The notes beneath the pieces were generated by a model. That model searched no databases and had not been told where the DNA came from. It saw nothing but the letters and a program-made list of their open reading frames with translations. This document shows positions 34,838 to 43,300 of a stretch of 46,927 nucleotides of DNA, piece by piece. The stretch's first letter is position 1; every line of letters begins with the position of its first letter. The stretch comes from Nemertoderma westbladi (lineage: Eukaryota > Xenacoelomorpha > Nemertodermatida > Nemertodermatidae). Both the position numbers and the translations under genes were made by a program. The DNA lies in assembly GCA_032718475.1 (NCBI GenBank), contig JAUCBJ010004272.1:1-46927 (forward strand). Direction: 5' to 3'.

Positions 34838-35086
34838 ACGATCCCTTTGGTGAATGGAGCCGAGGTATTCCAGCACATTAAGAAGGCGTCGATGGAGGGT
34901 CTATCCGGTCACATTCAGTTCAACGATCACGGCCAACGCGAAAACTTTAGTCTGATTATTTATGATTTGAGTTACGGCAAACCGTTTGAGAAGTTTATAT
35001 GGACTGATACTAAAGGGATCACAAAGATCGAAGTTACTAACCCGAGCGACCAGCTGAGAGAGGTCGTCCGTGTGTCTACTATACTG
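34838..35086 (+). CDS. iGluR exon 7: end of ATD and linker into S1
   Basis: This encodes residues 345-427, phase 0-0. The acceptor is tatcttcag. The text VNGAEVFQHIKKASMEGLSG, then HIQFNDHGQRENFSLIIYDL matches the E-x-x-K-x-x-x-x-EGLSG-x-I-F-x-G-x-R-x-N-x-x-x-I-x-x-L end of the ATD. The exon closes with REVVRVSTIL, the V-T-T-I-L that enters the ligand-binding domain. The donor is ctg|gtaagt. A SINE-like piece begins within about 20 bp of this donor. Confidence 0.95.
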
Positions 35087-35498
35087 GTAAGTATACTTAT
35101 ACTGGTTCAGGTAGTCCAGGTTGTCAAGGCGTCGGTCCTCCAACCAGGAGGTCGTGAGTTCGAGCCCCGTAAAGGAAGATCCCACTTTTCGTTAAGCTGT
35201 TAACCCTAAGGAACTATAGTTTCAGTCCGCCAAGCTGTGGTTGGTATATGTTGGGAGAGTAAAGAAAAGGGTTGGATAATGAGAGTATTAGAGCTTGGGA
35301 GTTAGTGTGGCTCCCTCCCTCCTCCTTATAAGTAACAGCGATGAGTCGTGTTTCACACGTTCACCGCGATCACTTCCTCGATAACTAAATTAACTATTAC
35401 GAGAAAATTCCAGAAAAATTTATAAAAACATAATAACTTTCTACTACTTTATTTTTTACCTTTTTAAGTATATATGACGTCACTTATTTGTACTCTAG
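35087..35498. other. Intron 7 (412 bp) with a tRNA-like SINE fragment
   Basis: A GT-AG intron. A tRNA-like segment at about 35105-35180 has ggtagtccaggttgtcaagg (A-box-like) and gtgagttcgagcccc (B-box-like), and may extend as a SINE body to about 35390. The acceptor is tttgtactctag. Confidence 0.6.
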
Positions 35499-35708
35499 TC
35501 GGCACCGTTTGCTATGAAGAGGAATACCAGTGTCGCCAACGAAGACATGAAGAACGAGGACTTTATCGGGTTCTGTATAGATTTGGCGCATTTTATTGCT
35601 GCTGAGATAAAAAAAGACATCGAGATTCATGTGGTTCGTGACGGGGCCTACGGGAGTAAGTTAAAAGACGGGACATGGAACGGGATGATTGGAGAGTTAC
35701 TAACCGGG
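35499..35708 (+). CDS. iGluR exon 8: ligand-binding half S1, first part
   Basis: This encodes residues 428-497, phase 0-0. SAPFAMKRN continues the TIL|xxP-x-V/A-M start of S1. Then EDFIGFCIDLAHFIAAEI corresponds to the E-G-Y-C-V/I-D-L segment, and IHVVRDGAYGSKLKDGTWNG with MIGELLTG to the D-G-x-Y-G ... W-N-G-M-x-G-E-L stretch. The aromatic residue that caps glutamate in vertebrate AMPA subunits (GluA2 Tyr450 in mature numbering) is Phe here (F452). The donor is ggg|gtaagt. A satellite begins at that donor. Confidence 0.96.
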
Positions 35709-36278
35709 GTAAGTAGTTATTGGTTGCCTATCTTCGGATAATTATGTAGCAGGAGTAAGTATTGGTTACCTAACTTCGCTATTTATCGAGTGTAAAAGTA
35801 TTGGTTACCTAACTTCGCTATTTATCGAGTGTAAAAGTATTGGTTACCTAACTTCGCTATTTATCGAGTGTAAAAGTATTGGTTACCTAACTTCGCTATT
35901 TATCGAGTGTAAAAGTATTGGTTACCTAACTTCGCTATTTATCGAGTGTAAAAGTATTGGTTACCTAACTTCGCTATTTATCGAGTGTAAAAGTATTGGT
36001 TACCTAATTTTGGTTATCAACGGTAGTAACAAGTATTTGCCTAACGTCGTTACAAGCTGTATTAACTATTGGTTACATAACTTCGCTTACCATTGGGTGT
36101 TAATTGCCTAACTTTTGGTACCAACAGTAGTAGTTATTGTTTGCCTAACTTCGATTAATAACTAAGTGGTAATCTAGTAACTAAACTAGTAATAATTAAA
36201 TAACTAACTCTCGTAACTAAGTGGTTGTCTTCGCTTACTATTGGGTATAAGCATTGTTAACCTAACTTTGGTTACCAT
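35709..36278 (+). repeat. Intron 8 donor-proximal 39-bp satellite, decaying with distance
   Basis: The intron starts gtaagtagttattggttgcc. A partial copy with gtaagtattggttacctaac follows at 35755. Then come about six near-identical 39-bp units (agtattggttacctaacttc, gctatttatcgagtgtaaa) to about 36013. Beyond that, increasingly degenerate versions (ttggttacataacttcgctt, tttgcctaacttcga) run to the LINE at 36279 and again past it to about 36920. The freshest copies are those next to the exon. Confidence 0.85.
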
Positions 36279-36840
36279 CCGTAAGGGAAAGGCATGGGCA
36301 GCCTTGAATAGGCTTTCCAGGATTTGGAAGTCACCGAGAATTAATCAGAAACTTAAGGTCCGATTATTTAGAGCAGCAGTAGTTCCAGTACTCCTCTATA
36401 GGAGTCCATGCTGGGCTCTAAGTGCTGAGGACACCAAATCTCTGGATGGCACATTCACAAGAATGCTACGCCGGGTACATTGTGTCAAGTACAATGCACA
36501 CATCTCCAACCAGACACTATATAACATTGGAGGTGTCTCATTGGTTCCCCCAAGCTTGACACTAGAACAAAATCGCCTCCGCTTTGCAGGACATTGCTTT
36601 CGCCGTGAGGACCAGCCAGTGCATAATCTTGTACTTTGGCAGCCTCTTGGAGTGAATAAGCATGGTGGACAGCCCATGACTTTCTTGAGACGCATCTTAA
36701 AGGACACTGGCCTTGAAGATGCGGATGATCTAGCAAATGTCATGGGTGATAGGGAGTTGTGGCGGTGCAATTTTGTCGATAAGCCGGCACAGCGTTCTTA
36801 AAAATGCAGCTGCAATGCAGCATGCCGATCCTAGTAGTAG
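36279..36840 (+). mobile_element. 5'-truncated LINE stub
   Basis: This is the C-terminal part of the same LINE family: RKGKAWAALNRLSRIWKSPR, FRAAVVPVLLYRSPCWALSA, MLRRVHCVKYNAHISNQTLY, RLRFAGHCFRREDQP and DRELWRCNFVDKP, with an open frame to the stop at 36799-36801. A (TAG)n tail follows. A 10-bp target-site duplication tggttaccat is at 36269-36278 and 36841-36850. It lacks the RT catalytic region. It lies sense to the host gene inside the decayed part of the intron 8 satellite. Confidence 0.93.
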
Positions 36841-37454
36841 TGGTTACCATACTTGTTATTTGCCTACTTTCTGTTAATATCGCTAGAATTTTTTGTTTGC
36901 CTAATTAAGTAACAAAACCGCAAACTATAAAAGGTTGTTTCACAAGTATTGGAAAAGGGACCATTTACTTACATCCACATGAAATTTATAAGCAATATGT
37001 TTAATATTAGCACCATTAACAATTGATGGGGGGGGGGGGGGGGGGGGGGGCTTCGGGCACTCGAACCTTATCATTTAATGATTTTAGTAGGTAGGCCTAC
37101 GGTCAAATAGGAATTAGGGTCTTGTGGAAAAACTCTGTAACGTTGATTACAATTTGCGAAGACGCCTCTATGTGAAATTCTCCGTAATTTTTAAAACTTC
37201 CTAAATTTCTCGTCGCTTATTTTCCGGGGACATACAAAATTTCAAACATCTAATCGGATTGTATTGTTCAAACCCCATACAGTCTCGACACTGGCAATGA
37301 AATTCAATCTGACGGTCTCAGCACTAGAGTTCCTAATCAACTGCTGGTCTCTGATTGGCTCTTACTTCAAGTTGAATTCCTTTGCCGGTGCCAAGGCTGT
37401 ATGGGGGTTTGTAAATATGACATTTATTTATTGATTGCGTCACCGTTTCTCTAG
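36841..37454. other. Intron 8, 3' part
   Basis: Remnants of the 39-bp satellite extend to about 36920. A run of 23 G lies at 37028-37050. Two blocks near 37260-37400 are inverted partial copies (ccccatacagtctcg ... ttgaattcctttgccggtgc against caatgaaattcaatct). The acceptor is caccgtttctctag. No gene is seen. Confidence 0.55.
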
Positions 37455-37583
37455 GAGGCAGACATGGTTGTGGCTCCGCTAACAGTTTCAGCTGAAAGAC
37501 AAGTTGTTGTTGATTTCTCTAAACCCTTCATAGATGACGCGGGAATTACCATTATGATTCAAATTCCAAACGAAAGGGAAAAG
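37455..37583 (+). CDS. iGluR exon 9: S1 core with glutamate-binding arginine
   Basis: This encodes residues 498-540, phase 0-0. It reads EADMVVAPLTVSAERQVVVD then FSKPFIDDAGITIMIQIP. The P-L-T-x-x-x-x-R motif (P505, T507, R512) has the exact spacing of GluA2 P478, T480 and R485, the residues that hold the ligand's amino and alpha-carboxyl groups. This supports a glutamate-type amino-acid ligand. GITIMIQIP is closer to AMPA (GISIMIKKP) than to kainate subunits. The donor is aag|gtgaga. Confidence 0.97.
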
Positions 37584-37686
37584 GTGAGAAAGGGCGGCAA
37601 ATTCAAATTGGCGAACATATTGTTATTTCGCATGTTCATATTTAATTATTATTTTACATTGTAAATTATAACTTGTTTTAAATTTT

Positions 37687-38313
37687 GTTGGGCACAGCTT
37701 TTGCAAAGTCGGCAATGACGTCCAGGTGGGATCGAACTGGTGACCTCCGGGTTGGAAGTCTGACGCTCTAACCATTCAGCTAGCGGCTCAGGTAAAAGAT
37801 AGACCTGGAAATACTATCTGAATGTCCGCAATTTACCTCCTCATGGCCTCCCATCTGTCTATACCATCACCTACTGCCACTGTGCTCAACCCTACTGTAA
37901 TTGGCCGTTTTTCACCATTCGCTACAATAAAAGTGTATTGTATATTAACCATCACGGCCACAATGGGTGCAACTGACCTGCCTAAATTAGTAGCTAGAGT
38001 GTATAATTAATCATTGTGACCGTGATGGTTCATGGTTAATATACACTACGCTTTCATTGTTGCGAGTGGTTTAAGACGGCCAAGTACAGACTGTAGGGTT
38101 GATCACAGTGGCAGCATATGATGGTATAGGCAGTTGGGAGGCCATGAGGAGGTTAATTGCGGACATAAAAGGTATCAGGTAGTATTTCCAGGTGTATCTT
38201 TTACCTGAGCCGCTAGCTGAATGGTTAGAGCGTCAGACTTCCAACCCGGAGGTCACCAGTTCGATCCCACCTGGACGTCATTGATTCCGCCTTGCAAAGC
38301 TGTGCCCAACAGA
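37687..38313. mobile_element. Palindromic element with tRNA-like arms in intron 9
   Basis: Two arms of about 280-290 bp are inverted near-copies. The outer ends are ttgggcacagctt and aagctgtgcccaa, and the inner ends are aaccatcacggccacaatg and cattgtgaccgtgatggtt, around a loop of about 45 bp. Each arm ends in a tRNA-like segment (minus strand at 37718-37795, plus strand at 38206-38279) with agctgaatggttagagcgtc (A box) and ccagttcgatccca (B box). It is either a foldback element or two SINEs in inverted orientation. In the pre-mRNA it would form a long hairpin 120 bp before the pore exon. Confidence 0.85.
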
Positions 38314-38433
38314 AGTTATATAATAATTTGAAACCACTCAATCACTCAAAACACCAATAATAACTTGTTTTGTATAATAATAATTATATTACCGGTACAT
38401 ATTTTCAGTTACATTTATCTGGCCTTTCTTTAG

Positions 38434-38654
38434 GACCGCGGTTGGGGCTCTTTCCTCGAGCCCCTCCACTACGAGGTCTGGATGTGCATCCTCTTCTCTT
38501 ACTTCAGTGTCACCGTGGTCCTCTTCCTGGTTAGCCGGTTCAACCCCAGCGACGACCCTTCCGTTGAGCGCGTCACTAAGGGTTTCACCGTGTTTAACTG
38601 TCTGTGGTTCACTACAGGGGCCTTCGTGCAGCAGGGGGTCGAGATGTGCCCGAG
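38434..38654 (+). CDS. iGluR exon 10: M1 and pore loop with Q/R site
   Basis: This encodes residues 541-613 and two bases of codon 614. The acceptor is cctttctttag. EPLHYEVWMCILFSYFSVTV and VLFLVSRFNP form membrane segment M1 (about 553-574), close to AMPA-class AYEIWMCIVFAY...VLFLVSRF. A short linker leads to the re-entrant pore loop FNCLWFTTGAFVQQGVEMCP. The first Gln of VQQG (Q606) sits at the Q/R site. The donor is cccgag|gttggt, a weak 5' splice site, but it gives the only phase (2) that matches exon 11 and rebuilds [11 protein letters not shown]. Confidence 0.96.
38629..38631 (+). other. Q/R-site codon (genomic CAG, Gln606)
   Basis: This is the codon for the pore-loop residue that in vertebrate GluA2 and GluK1/2 is changed from Gln to Arg by ADAR editing. 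The genome encodes Gln, predicting a calcium-permeable channel unless it is edited. Editing cannot be seen in genomic DNA. Confidence 0.85.
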
Positions 38655-38829
38655 GTTGGTTCTCTATGAATCTTTGTGGGTATTGCGCCACCACAGTAGG
38701 CTTCGCCTATTACGTGGCTCGCCCCACATCCTGTTGAGTTAGAGTTGTCTGTTGCTCTAACCGCTCCGTTATGGGGTTATAAACACGAATTGATTGACCT
38801 AAACATTCGTCTGTAAAAAAAAATGTAAA

Positions 38830-39091
38830 GTTTTCTTCGGCCGCTAGGCCAGGGATTGCGCACAACATCTGTCGACGTATTACCAGTGCGGTCCCCCCAG
38901 ATCTATACTCCCCAGAGGAAACCCCAGTACTCATTCACCTACTAGATTTAAGGATGCAAGGCAGAGGTGCAGCCTAGCTAGGGGCCTTTTAAAGCATTTG
39001 TTCCGACACGAAAAATTCCCTGGCCCCCATGTGGGTTCGGACCCACGACCTCCATGGAGATGTGAATTCAATGCAGTCACTACACCAAGGG
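38830..39091 (-). mobile_element. tRNA-derived SINE (family 1), copy B, in intron 10
   Basis: This is the full-length counterpart of 13728-13985. Read on the minus strand, the head has an A-box region (cttggtgtagtgactgcatt) and B box (gtgggttcggaccca). The body runs to ctggcctagcggccgaagaa and ends at 38830 next to an A-rich run (aaaaaaaaatg). Intron 10 spans 38655-39265. The remainder shows nothing else, and its acceptor is gtttttgttgcag. Confidence 0.85.
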
Positions 39092-39265
39092 TTGTACTGT
39101 AATATTTAATATAATAGATCGATTTATTTATACATTATGCGAAACCTAGTGTTTGTACTGTGTCACACACTCTTCATGCAGGTAAAAATCCCACTCTTCC
39201 CGTTCCAGATAAGAAATCTATGTTTTATTTACACCAGAGCTGATAATATTACGTTTTTGTTGCAG

Positions 39266-39384
39266 AACAATGTCGGCGCGAATAGTAGGCGGGGCGTGGT
39301 GGTTTTTCTGTCTGATCGTCATTAGTTCGTACACAGCAAACCTCGCAGCTTTCCTGACCAGTCAACGGATGCGGAACCCAATAG
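39266..39384 (+). CDS. iGluR exon 11: M3 with SYTANLAAF gate
   Basis: This encodes residues 615-653 plus parts of codons 614 and 654. One base completes codon 614, and the frame reads [20 protein letters not shown] then [19 protein letters not shown]. This is M3, with the nearly invariant SYTANLAAF gate at 635-643. The following LTSQRM differs from the common LTVERM. The donor is atag|gtaagt, phase 1. Confidence 0.97.
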
Positions 39385-40179
39385 GTAAGTAATTACTATC
39401 TGACACGTTAGAACGCCACATTAGTTAATTAAGTAATTTCTTGAGATATTAAGAGTTGTTTTAGTGAAATAGGAGGGCGGTAGGGGTGTGGGTGGGGTTG
39501 GGTGCATTAATTTAAATTGCTACTTATATTTCGGAACAGGAGGCCCTGCTATCGCCCTGTTTGATACATTATAGCTACTGTAAAACGTAATGTAAATTAT
39601 GAAGTGGTTTTAACCGCCGCAGTGAGTAAGATATAAGTTTTGAATTTGTAGGTGTGAAATAGCTCATGTTAATTTTACTGAAACATTTTACATTTTAGTA
39701 TAAAACGTCCCTGAATGGCGGTGGTCCATTTCAGTAAAAAGTTATTAGTATTGAAAAGTGAAAGTTAAATTAAAAGTGAAAATTAAATTATAGTGAAATT
39801 AAAATTGAAGGCGAAAACAAAAGTAAAATAAAATAAAAAACAAAATTAAAATTAATTTCAATTTAAAAAATGCACACAAGTATTAAACCTGTATTTTCTA
39901 GTAAACGTATCCCATCTCGCTGATAGTAAGCGTATATTAAAGGCCATCGTAGTATTTATTACGATGGACTCAATAACACACGAAAATAATGTCGAATATC
40001 TGTGATGCATTCTGGACGGGCTTTACTTTTATTTGCTATTAGTTCCTCCTTTATGGATTCCAGTAACTTCAAACCTTAAATATCAAATTTTATGAATTTG
40101 AATTCTATTGATAAAATGTTTTAAATTATGTTTACTCCTACTCGAATTTTTGTTCGAGAATTTTATTTGAATTTAACAG
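39385..40179. other. Intron 11 (795 bp)
   Basis: A GT-AG intron (gtaagtaatt ... tgaatttaacag). A weak A-rich imperfect repeat of agtgaaattaaaa-type words covers about 39755-39870. No mobile element or gene is recognised. Confidence 0.8.
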
Positions 40180-40334
40180 CCTCGGTGGAGGATCTCGCCA
40201 ATAAGGGGGGCCTCGACTACGACTACGGGGTTATCGACAGCGGTTCCACTAAAAGTTTCTTCCGCGATTCCGATAATCCGACTTTCCAGAGAATGTGGAG
40301 TTATATGAAGGATAAAAACAGTTTCCAGAAGACG
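40180..40334 (+). CDS. iGluR exon 12: ligand-binding half S2, first part
   Basis: This encodes residues 655-705 after completing Ala654. It reads SVEDLANKGGLDYDYGVIDS then GSTKSFFRDSDNPTFQRMWS and YMKDKNSFQKT. S676 and T677 in DSGSTK match GluA2 S654/T655, which bind the ligand gamma-carboxyl. DSGSTK-FF and MW-YM are AMPA-like. It ends in phase 0 at acg|gttagt, and reading on gives a stop ten codons later. The next exon, which should carry the binding-site Glu (GluA2 E705) and later M4, is outside the window beyond a satellite of more than 6.5 kb. Confidence 0.95.
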
Positions 40335-40356
40335 GTTAGTCGTTGGGAATGTAGGG

Positions 40357-43300
40357 AAAACTGAGGGGTGACTAAACGGGAGAGGTGGCGAAACGGGAGA
40401 GGTGGCGAACGGGAGAGGTGGCAAACGGGAGAGGTGGCAAACGGGAGAGGTGGCAAACGAGAGAGGTGGCAAACGGGAGAGGTGGCGAAACGGGAGAAGT
40501 GGCGAAACGGGAGAGGTGGCGAAACGGGAGAGGTTGCAAACGGGAGAGGTGGCAAACGGGAGAGGTGGCAAACGGGAGAGGTGGCGAACGGGAGAGGTGG
40601 CAAACGGGAGAGGTGGCGAAACGGGAGAAGTGGCGAAACGGGAGAGGTGGCGAAACGGGAGAGGTGGCGAAACGGGAGAGGTTGTAAACGGGAGAGGTGG
40701 CAAACGGGAGAGGTGGCAAACGGGAGAGGTGGCGAACGGGAGAGGTGGCGAAACGGGAGAGGTGGGGGAAACGGGAGAGGTGGCGAAACGGGAGAGTAGG
40801 CAAACGGGAGAGGTGGCGAACGGGAGAGGTGGCAAACGGGAGAGGTGGCAAACGGGAGAGGTGGCGAAACGGGAGAGGTGGTAAACGGGAGAGGTGGCGA
40901 AACGGGAGAGGTGGCGAAACGGGAGAGGTGGAAAACGGGAGAGGTGGTAAACGGGAGAGGTGGCAATTGGGAAAGGTGGCAAACGGGAGAGGTGGTGAAC
41001 GGGAGAGGTGGCAAACGGGAGAGGTGGCAAACGAGAGAGGTGGCGAACGGGAGAGGTGGCAAACGGGAGAGGTGGCAAACGAGAGAGGTGGCGAACGGGA
41101 GAGGTGGCAAACGGGAGAGGTGGCAAACGAGAGAGGTGGCGAACGGGAGAGGTGGCAAACGGGAGAGATGACAAACGAGAGAGGTAGGTAGCGAACGGGA
41201 GAGGTGGCGAACGGGAGAGGTGGCAAACGGGAGAGGTGGCAAACGAGAGAGGTGGCGAACGGGAGAGGTGGCAAACGGAAGAGGTAGAAAACGGGAGAGG
41301 TGGAGAACGGGAGAGGTGGCGAAGCGGAAGAGGCGGCAAACGAGAGAGGTGGCGAACGGGAGAGGTGGCGAACGGGAGAGGTGGCGAAGCGGAAGAGGCG
41401 GCAAACGGGAGAGGTGGCGAACGGGAGAGGTGGCGAAGCGGAAGAGGCGGCAAACGGGAGAGGTGGCGAACGTGAGAGGTGGCAAACGGGAGAGGTGGCG
41501 AACGGTAGAGGTGGCGAACGGGAGAGGTGGCGAACGGGAGAGGTGGCAAACGGGAGAGGTGGCGAACGGTAGAGGTGGCAAACGAGAGAGGTGGCGAACG
41601 GGAGAGGTGGCAAACGGGGGATGTGGCAAACGGGAGAGGTGGCAAACGGGAGAGGTGGAGAGGGGGCAAACGGGTGAGGTGGAAAACGGGAGAGGTGGCG
41701 AAACGGGAGAGGTGGCGCACGGGAGAGGTGGCAAACGGGAGAGGTGGCAAACAGGAGAGGTGGCGAAACGGGACAGGTGGCAAACGGTAGAGGTGGCAAA
41801 CGGGAAAGGTGGCAAACGGGACAGGTGGCAAACGCGAGAGGTGGCAAACGGGAGAGGTGTCAAACGGTAGAGGTGGTAAACGGGAGAGGGAGGTGGCAAA
41901 CGGGAGAGGTGGCAAACGGGAGAGGTGGCAATCGGGAGAGGTGGCAAACAAACGAGAGAGGTGGCGAACGAGAGAGGTGGCAAACGGGAGATGTGGCAAA
42001 CGGGAGAGGTGGCAAACGGGAGAGGTGGCAAACGGGAGATGTGGCAAACGGGAGAGGTGGCAAACGGGAGAGGTGGCAAACGGGAGAGGTGGCAAACGGG
42101 AGAGGTGGAGAGGTGGCAAACGGGAGAGGTGGAGAGGTGGCAAACGGGAGAGGTGGAGAGGTGGCAAACGGGTGAGGTGGCAAACGGTAGAGGTGGCAAA
42201 CGGGAAAGGTGGCAAACGGGAGAGGTGGCAAACGGGAGAGGTGGCAAACGGGAGAGGTGTCAAACTGTAGAGGTGGCAAACGGGAGAGGGAGGTGGCAAA
42301 CGGGAGAGGTGGCAAACGGGAGAGGTGGCAGACAAACGAGAGAGGTGGCGAACGAGAGAGGTAGCGAACGGGAGAGATGGCGAACGGGAGAGGTGGCGAA
42401 CGGGAGAGGTGGCAAACGGGAAATGTGGCAAACGGGAGAGGTGGCCAACGGGAGAGGTGGCAATTGGGAAAGGTGGCAAACGGGAGAGGTGGAGAACGGG
42501 AGAGGTGGCAAACGGGAGAGGTGGCGAAACGGGAAAGGTGGCAAACGGAGGTGGCGAACGGAAGAGGTGGCAAACGGGAGAGGTGGCGAACGGGAGAGGT
42601 GGCAAACGGGAGAGGTGGCGAATGGGAGAGGTGGCGAAACGGGAGAGGTAGCAAACGGTAGAGGTGGCAAACGGGAAAGGTGGCAAACGGGAGAGGTGTC
42701 AAACGGGAGAGGTGGCAAACGGTAGAGGTGGCAAACGGGAGAGGTGGCGAAACGGGAGAGGTAGCAAACGGTAGAGGTGGCAAACGGGAAAGGTGGCAAA
42801 CGGGAGAGGTGTCAAACGGGAGAGGTGGCAAACGGTAGAGGTGGCAAACGGGAGATGTGGCAAACGGGAGAGGAGCCAAACGGGAGAGGTAGAAAACGGG
42901 AGAGGTGGAGAGGTGGCAAACGGGAGAGGTGGCAAACGCGAGAGGTGGCAAACGGGAGAGGTGTCAAACGAGAGAGGTGGCAAACGGGAGAGGTGGCAAA
43001 CGGGAGATATGGCTAACGGGAGAGGTGGCAAACGGGAGAGGTGGCAAACGGGAGAGGTGGCAAACGGTAGAGGTGGCAAACGGGAGATGTGGCAAACGGG
43101 AGAGGTGGCAAACGGGAGAGGTAGAAAACGGGAGAGGTGGAGAGGTGGCAAACGGGAGAGGTGGCAAACGCGAGAGGTGGCAAACGGGAGAGGTGGAGAG
43201 GTGGCAAACGGGTGAGGTGGAAAACGGGAGAGGTGGCGAAACGGGAGAGGTGGCGCACGGGAGAGGTGGCAAACGGGAGAGGTGGCAAACGGGAGAGGTG

